NCBI RefSeq assembly: GCF_000412995.1
Contig: NZ_KE332512.1
Coordinates: 2,203,959 to 2,267,958 of the forward strand
Direction: 5' to 3'
Source of the DNA: Treponema vincentii F0403
GTDB taxonomy: Bacteria; Spirochaetota; Spirochaetia; Treponematales; Treponemataceae
DNA length: 64,000 nucleotides
Shown: piece by piece, positions 59,471 through 64,000 of the stretch
Layout: every line of letters begins with the position of its first letter
Position numbering within the stretch: position 1 is the first letter of the stretch
The notes under the pieces: model-generated
Databases searched by the model: none
What the model saw: the letters and a program-made list of their open reading frames with translations, nothing else
Told to the model about the DNA's origin: nothing
Position numbers and translations under genes: made by a program

Positions 59471-59633
59471 CCCCCCTTATAGGGACGTTGTCCCGGCGCA
59501 ATAGAATAATCATGGATCTGATTGTTGTTCTGATTTTAAGATTAACAGGAAGATAAAAATAAAGGCTAAAACAAAGAAATAGTAGATATGCGTTGTATTG
59601 ATAACGCCTGCTAATAGAGAAGGAGTATGAGGT

Positions 59634-62600
59634 ATGTACACACCGGTTGATCCTAAGGTTGATTTCCCGAAACAGGAAGAGGCTGTTTTACATTTTTGGG
59701 AAGAACAGGATATTTTTAAGAAGTCGGTTGCGCAGCGTGACGGGGCTGAGGAATACGTTTTTTTTGACGGACCGCCCTTTGCGACGGGACTGCCGCACTT
59801 TGGGCATTTTGTGCCGAGCACGATTAAGGACATTATTCCGCGCTATCAGACGATGAAAGGCAAGAAGGTTGAGCGGCGCTTCGGATGGGACTGTCACGGG
59901 CTGCCGGTTGAGAACCTGATCGAAAAGGAATTGGGACTGAATTCGAAGACCGACATTGAAAAGTACGGGATTGCCAAGTTTAACGAGGCGTGCCGGGCGA
60001 GTGTGCTGCGCTATGTGAAGGAGTGGCGGCATACGATTAACCGGCTGGGGCGTTGGGTTGATTTTGATAACGATTATAAGACGATGGAACCCGCCTATAT
60101 GGAGTCGATTTGGTGGGTAATGAAGCAGTTGTGGGATAAGGGGCTGTTGTATGAGGGGCACTATATCCTGCCGTACTGCCCGCGCTGTTCCACGGTGCTG
60201 TCGAATCATGAGTTGAACCTCGGCGGGTATAAGGATGTGCATGATCCGGCAATTACTATCCGCTTTAAGGCGCGGTACACCGTTGCGGGAACTCCTGCGG
60301 CGAAAACCTTTGCGGCTGGTGGTTCCAAGTCCGGCGAGCCGCTGCCGCCTAATACCTATCTTTTGGCGTGGACGACTACTCCGTGGACGCTGCCGAGTAA
60401 CCTCGGGCTTGCACTCGGCGCTGATATAGACTATGTGCTGGTTGCCGATGAGGGAGAGCACTACCTCCTTGCCGAATCCCGTCTTGCTGCGTACTACCGC
60501 GAACCGGAGAAATGCACCATTGTATGGAAGAAAAAAGGCGCCGAGCTTGAAGGCATCTGTTATGAGCCGCTGTTCCCGTATTTTGCAAACCTCACGGTGC
60601 GGGAAGACGGTAGTTCCGACGACGCAGGGCGCGGGGCGTTCCAAACATTGATCGGCGACTTTGTTTCGACGGAAGACGGTACCGGTATTGTTCATACCGC
60701 GCCGGGCTTCGGTGAAGAGGATAGTACGCTGTTTAAAGGCAGCGGTGTTCCAATGATCTGTCCCGTCGATGCCGAATGTAAGTTTACGGCTGAGGTGCCG
60801 GACTATCAGGGACGCTTTGTAAAAGATACCGACAAGGATATTATGGATCGGCTGAAGGCGGAGCGGAAATTGGTGAAGCGGGATCAAATCCTGCACGCAT
60901 ACCCGCACTGCTGGCGCTGTTCAAGCCCGCTGATTTACCGTGCGGTGAGCAGCTGGTTTGTGTCGGTGGAAAAAGTAAAGGGCGCAATGCTGCGGGCAAA
61001 CAGCAAGATCAACTGGCAACCTTCTCATATAAAAGAGGGACGTTTCGGTAAATGGCTTGAAGGCGCCCGCGACTGGGCAATCAGCCGAAACCGCTACTGG
61101 GGAAACCCGCTGCCGATTTGGAAGTGTACCAACCCCGACTGTGAAGAAGCTATCTGTGTGGGCAGCCGCGATGAGCTGAAAGCATTGAGCGGTGTTTATC
61201 CCGATGACTTACACAAGCATTTTATTGACAGCATCACAATACCGTGTAAAAACTGCGGCGGAACGATGCATCGGGTGCCCGAAGTGCTGGACTGCTGGTT
61301 TGAATCCGGTTCTATGCCGTATGCGCAGCAGCACTATCCCTTTGAAAATAAAAAATACTTTGAAGACCACTTTCCGGCTCATTTTATCTCCGAAGGGCTC
61401 GATCAAACCCGCGGCTGGTTTTATACGCTGACCGTGTTGGCCGCCGCATTGTTCGACCGCCCCGCATTTAAAAACTGTATCGTCAACGGACTGGTGCTTG
61501 CCAGCGACGGAAAGAAGATGTCCAAGTCGTTGCGAAACTATACCGACCCCAATGAGGTTGTCGGGCAGTTCGGGGCGGATGCGCTGCGTCTGTTCCTGAT
61601 GCACTCAAACGTGGTGAAGGCGGAGGATCTAAAGTACTCCGATGAGGGCGTGCGCGATGTGCTGAAAGGCATTTTGATTCCGCTGTGGAACAGCTACAGC
61701 TTCTACGTAACTTATGCCAATATCGACGGTGTTACACCTCCTGCCCATGCGAAACTTGACGGCACGGATGCGCACATCGGCGCCTTTGTAAAAGAGCTGA
61801 ACAATCCGCTTGACCGCTGGATTTTATCCGTAACCGAAAAGCTCGTGCTTGACGTAACGGCGGCGCTGGACGATTACGACCTTTCCAAGGCGATTGATCC
61901 GATTGTTGCGTATATCGAGCAGCTGAACAACTGGTACATCCGCCGCTCTCGTCGCCGCTTCTGGAAGAGCGAAAACGACGGAGACAAGGCGCAGGCTTAC
62001 GAAACCCTGTACCGCGCGCTCAAGAAATTTGCGCTGGTAGCGGCTCCCGTTGTGCCGTTTATCACCGAGTCGATCTGGCAGAATTTGAGAACTGCGGATG
62101 ATCCGGTGTCTGTACATTTGGCTGATTATCCCATCTATGCGGAAGCGGCGCGGGATACCGAGCTTGAGTTTAAGATGGAGACCGTGCAAAAAGCCGTTTC
62201 TATGGGACGAGCGCTCCGGTATCAGTTCAACCTGAAAATCCGCCAGCCGCTGAAAGCCGTGGAGATTGTTACGAAGAACCAGCAGGAGAAGTCGGTGCTG
62301 CGCGAGATGGAAAGCAGTATTATGGAAGAGCTGAATGTCAAAGAGGTTATCTTCCACGATAAAGAGGATGAGCTGGTTGAATATTCCGCAAAGGCGAATT
62401 TTAAGGTGCTGGGGAAAGAGCTCGGCGCAAAGATGAAAACCGCCGCAGCGCAGATTGAGAAGCTTTCTTCCACAGAGATCGAAAGCCTCTTTGACGGCGC
62501 AACCTTGAGCCTTGACATCGACGGGCAAACCGTTGAGCTGACTGCCGATAAGGTGATTTTGAACCGCATTGAAAAGGCAAACCTCAAGGTGCTGAACGAA

Positions 62601-62936
62601 GGAACGCTTACGGTTGCGCTCAATACACAGGTAACCGAGGAGCTGCTGCTGGAAGGCTATATCCGCGACCTTGTCCGCGCGGTGCAGAACCTCCGGAAGG
62701 AGTCCGGGCTTGAAGTAACCGACCGGATTACGCTGACCGTTTCCGGCACCGATCCCGACGGGAAGCAGCTGCTGCAGAAAGCGTTCGAGGCAAACAAGGA
62801 TTATCTGATGAATGAAACCCTTGCCGTTGGAGCTGCCTACAGCGCGCAGCTGCCTGCAGGAAAAGCGTCCGCCGACTTGGATATGGGCGACGGGCTGTGC
62901 TGGCGTGTTGCGCTGGAGAAGGCGGCAGGAGTGTAG
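59634..62936 (+). CDS. ileS: isoleucine--tRNA ligase, eukaryote-like type (IleS2 group)
   Basis: Class I synthetase. HIGH motif as GLPHFGHF in PPFATGLPHFGHF, editing domain with TTPWTLPSNLGLALG and DGTGIVHTAPGFGEEDS, catalytic KMSKS as DGKKMSKSLRNYTDPNEV. The 1100 residues and the N-terminal VDFPKQEEAVLHFWEEQDIFKKS form resemble eukaryotic, chlamydial and spirochetal enzymes rather than the usual bacterial IleS1; IleS2 enzymes are less sensitive to mupirocin. Cys pairs (PYCPRCS, CWRCSSPL, CTNPDCEE, CKNCGG) may bind zinc. ATG chosen has ggagtatgaggt. Ends shortly before the copy-3 repeat. Confidence 0.96.
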   Translation: MYTPVDPKVDFPKQEEAVLHFWEEQDIFKKSVAQRDGAEEYVFFDGPPFATGLPHFGHFVPSTIKDIIPRYQTMKGKKVERRFGWDCHGLPVENLIEKELGLNSKTDIEKYGIAKFNEACRASVLRYVKEWRHTINRLGRWVDFDNDYKTMEPAYMESIWWVMKQLWDKGLLYEGHYILPYCPRCSTVLSNHELNLGGYKDVHDPAITIRFKARYTVAGTPAAKTFAAGGSKSGEPLPPNTYLLAWTTTPWTLPSNLGLALGADIDYVLVADEGEHYLLAESRLAAYYREPEKCTIVWKKKGAELEGICYEPLFPYFANLTVREDGSSDDAGRGAFQTLIGDFVSTEDGTGIVHTAPGFGEEDSTLFKGSGVPMICPVDAECKFTAEVPDYQGRFVKDTDKDIMDRLKAERKLVKRDQILHAYPHCWRCSSPLIYRAVSSWFVSVEKVKGAMLRANSKINWQPSHIKEGRFGKWLEGARDWAISRNRYWGNPLPIWKCTNPDCEEAICVGSRDELKALSGVYPDDLHKHFIDSITIPCKNCGGTMHRVPEVLDCWFESGSMPYAQQHYPFENKKYFEDHFPAHFISEGLDQTRGWFYTLTVLAAALFDRPAFKNCIVNGLVLASDGKKMSKSLRNYTDPNEVVGQFGADALRLFLMHSNVVKAEDLKYSDEGVRDVLKGILIPLWNSYSFYVTYANIDGVTPPAHAKLDGTDAHIGAFVKELNNPLDRWILSVTEKLVLDVTAALDDYDLSKAIDPIVAYIEQLNNWYIRRSRRRFWKSENDGDKAQAYETLYRALKKFALVAAPVVPFITESIWQNLRTADDPVSVHLADYPIYAEAARDTELEFKMETVQKAVSMGRALRYQFNLKIRQPLKAVEIVTKNQQEKSVLREMESSIMEELNVKEVIFHDKEDELVEYSAKANFKVLGKELGAKMKTAAAQIEKLSSTEIESLFDGATLSLDIDGQTVELTADKVILNRIEKANLKVLNEGTLTVALNTQVTEELLLEGYIRDLVRAVQNLRKESGLEVTDRITLTVSGTDPDGKQLLQKAFEANKDYLMNETLAVGAAYSAQLPAGKASADLDMGDGLCWRVALEKAAGV

Positions 62937-62961
62937 GAAAGCTGTCATGTAATAAAATAAG

Positions 62962-63117
62962 CATTTTTGAAACATAGACGGTGCAGAATAAGGAAATAGA
63001 AGAAAATAAAGCGAAGGCGTATCTATGATACGTTGAGCATTTATTTTCAGCGTATGACATAGTAGGTGCGCCGTATATTTTCAAAAGGTTAAGGGCGCAT
63101 CCGGTATAGTCGGATGC
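62962..63117. repeat. 124-bp element copy 3 and a GCGCATCCG hairpin
   Basis: 62962-63088: ends tttttgaaacatagacgg / ccgtatattttcaaaagg, central CGTATC tat GATACG; more diverged than copies 1 and 2 and in opposite orientation relative to the upstream gene. 63089-63117: GCGCATCCG / CGGATGCGC hairpin. Confidence 0.7.
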
Positions 63118-63146
63118 GCCTGTTGGCTTAAGTATTGGGGAATAAT

Positions 63147-64000
63147 ATGAATCTATTTGATGATGCTCAATTGAAAGATATAAAAACTACGGTTTTTCTG
63201 GGATTGAAAAGTAGTAAAAATCAAGAACTTAGTACATGGGAAATATCTAGGTATATTTTTGATTTAAATACTTACTATTATAAATATGAGGTTGTTAATT
63301 CTATCGCGTTAGCATTATCCAATGGAGTTAAGCCGGAAGATATCATTGTAATTAACGAATCATTTATGTTAAATCATCAATATGCAAAGTTAGATGTTAT
63401 TGATTTAGCAAGACCGGAACTCAATTTATTGTATTTTTTAGGTTTACCCTATTCAATGTTTCCCTCCCTTTCTATATTCAATATGAGAATTATATTCAAA
63501 TATTATAGGATAATCAACGAATTTTTATTTCAAAATAAACTCCAAAGAAATGAAACAAAATGGATCTGTTCATTTTATATTGAATCATTGTTAAGCGGAT
63601 TAGACAAAGCAATACAAAATATTACTCAGCTAAGTGAAAAAAAGATTATAAATACTAAAAAACATGTTGAACTATTAAATTTATTTACAAAACTCACTAA
63701 AAATTTCCAAAAACAGTATAAAAAAGAATTCACTCAACTAGAAAGAGATCTTGTAATAGATATCAAAAATTTAAGGGAAAAGAAAGATGCTTCTAAAAAT
63801 TATTCTATTTTCTTTTCGACGATCAATAAACTTCAACGACCAGTAGTATTGGTAATTGATCAGCAGTCAAGTAAAGCTCGTGTTTTATGTCGTACTCAGT
63901 TAAACAAAAAAGCAAAAGATAGGACTACATTTACATTACGTTCAGTTATACAAAATTCTCCCATACAAATGTTAGTTCAAAGTGGTATATCTATACTTAC
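63147..64000 (+). CDS. unknown protein, AT-rich, open at window edge
   Basis: An ORF from ATG 63147 (site ggggaataat) runs without stop to the right edge: about 284 residues visible. I do not recognise it. The start reads MNLFDDAQLKDIKTTVFLG; the rest is Lys/Asn/Ile-rich with a long helical part (KKIINTKKHVELLNLFTKL, about residues 168-187) and no signal peptide or clear membrane helix. Base composition is strikingly AT-rich (about 70 percent AT by eye) against 52-55 percent in neighbours, and codons favour AT-ending forms. It follows a repeat cluster. These are signs of horizontal transfer; it may be the first gene of an island or defence locus. Confidence 0.75.
   Translation, partial: MNLFDDAQLKDIKTTVFLGLKSSKNQELSTWEISRYIFDLNTYYYKYEVVNSIALALSNGVKPEDIIVINESFMLNHQYAKLDVIDLARPELNLLYFLGLPYSMFPSLSIFNMRIIFKYYRIINEFLFQNKLQRNETKWICSFYIESLLSGLDKAIQNITQLSEKKIINTKKHVELLNLFTKLTKNFQKQYKKEFTQLERDLVIDIKNLREKKDASKNYSIFFSTINKLQRPVVLVIDQQSSKARVLCRTQLNKKAKDRTTFTLRSVIQNSPIQMLVQSGISIL

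Noticed and set aside
59471-59633. T-box leader in front of ileS
   Set aside because: No AGGGTGG-type antiterminator motif and no specifier loop could be found.
59688-60908. 406-residue ORF antisense to ileS
   Set aside because: Shadow of a conserved IleRS; no family features and no independent ribosome site.
61824-62975. 383-residue ORF antisense to ileS
   Set aside because: Shadow; composition follows the complement of ileS codons.

Overview
This 64 kb window looks like chromosomal DNA of a host-associated spirochete of the genus Treponema, most like the oral group (T. denticola / T. vincentii / T. medium). Pointers are a PnrA/TmpC-type purine nucleoside lipoprotein with its ABC operon, a P13-family membrane protein, several treponemal-style lipoproteins, pyruvate formate-lyase plus acetate kinase fermentation, a eukaryote-type isoleucyl-tRNA synthetase and a membrane pyrophosphatase. 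The species call is inference; no rRNA is present.

Layout. 0-11 kb is mostly housekeeping: gapA (partial), xseA, aroC, two identical tRNA-Arg(CCG) genes about 2.8 kb apart, an endonuclease III with a damaged 5' end, then a tight run murC-yicC-cytidylate kinase-like-mutY. 11-12 kb holds a stump of a FecCD permease and a double TOBE protein. 12.2-18.1 kb is a promoter/operator-controlled operon of an ADP-ribosylglycohydrolase-family enzyme and a BMP-type nucleoside-like ABC transporter. Its last permease is cut by an IS3-family element, whose other side abuts a CstA transporter lacking its N-terminus. 20.9-25.7 kb (minus strand) has ddl, a TPR protein, a PilZ protein and serS.

25.7-38.4 kb contains pflB-pflA, a GNAT acetyltransferase, an Rpn-family nuclease, ackA and the pnr purine nucleoside operon. 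It is unusually rich in perfect palindromes and in a 124-bp inverted-repeat element that sits on gene ends. 38.4-41.5 kb is a selenium-handling operon (selD, yedF, DUF3343, aminotransferase-V). 41.7-49.8 kb has a membrane pyrophosphatase, an EEP-family lipoprotein, a membrane LuxR-type regulator, a beta-propeller lipoprotein, a P13-type protein and pncB. 49.9-54.4 kb is sbcC and sbcD.

54.8-59.4 kb is a compact TetR / rifampin-phosphotransferase-like PEP-utilizing enzyme / MATE efflux operon, a good candidate for an inducible drug-response system. ileS follows. The window ends inside an AT-rich gene of unknown function that may open an acquired region.

The genes together suggest a fermentative, nucleoside-scavenging parasite or commensal (Pfl-AckA energy metabolism, two BMP nucleoside-type transporters, pyrophosphate-driven ion pumping). 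Non-coding palindromic repeats are a dominant and largely unexplained feature. Coordinates and translations were read by eye; family assignments rest on recalled motifs, not on searches.
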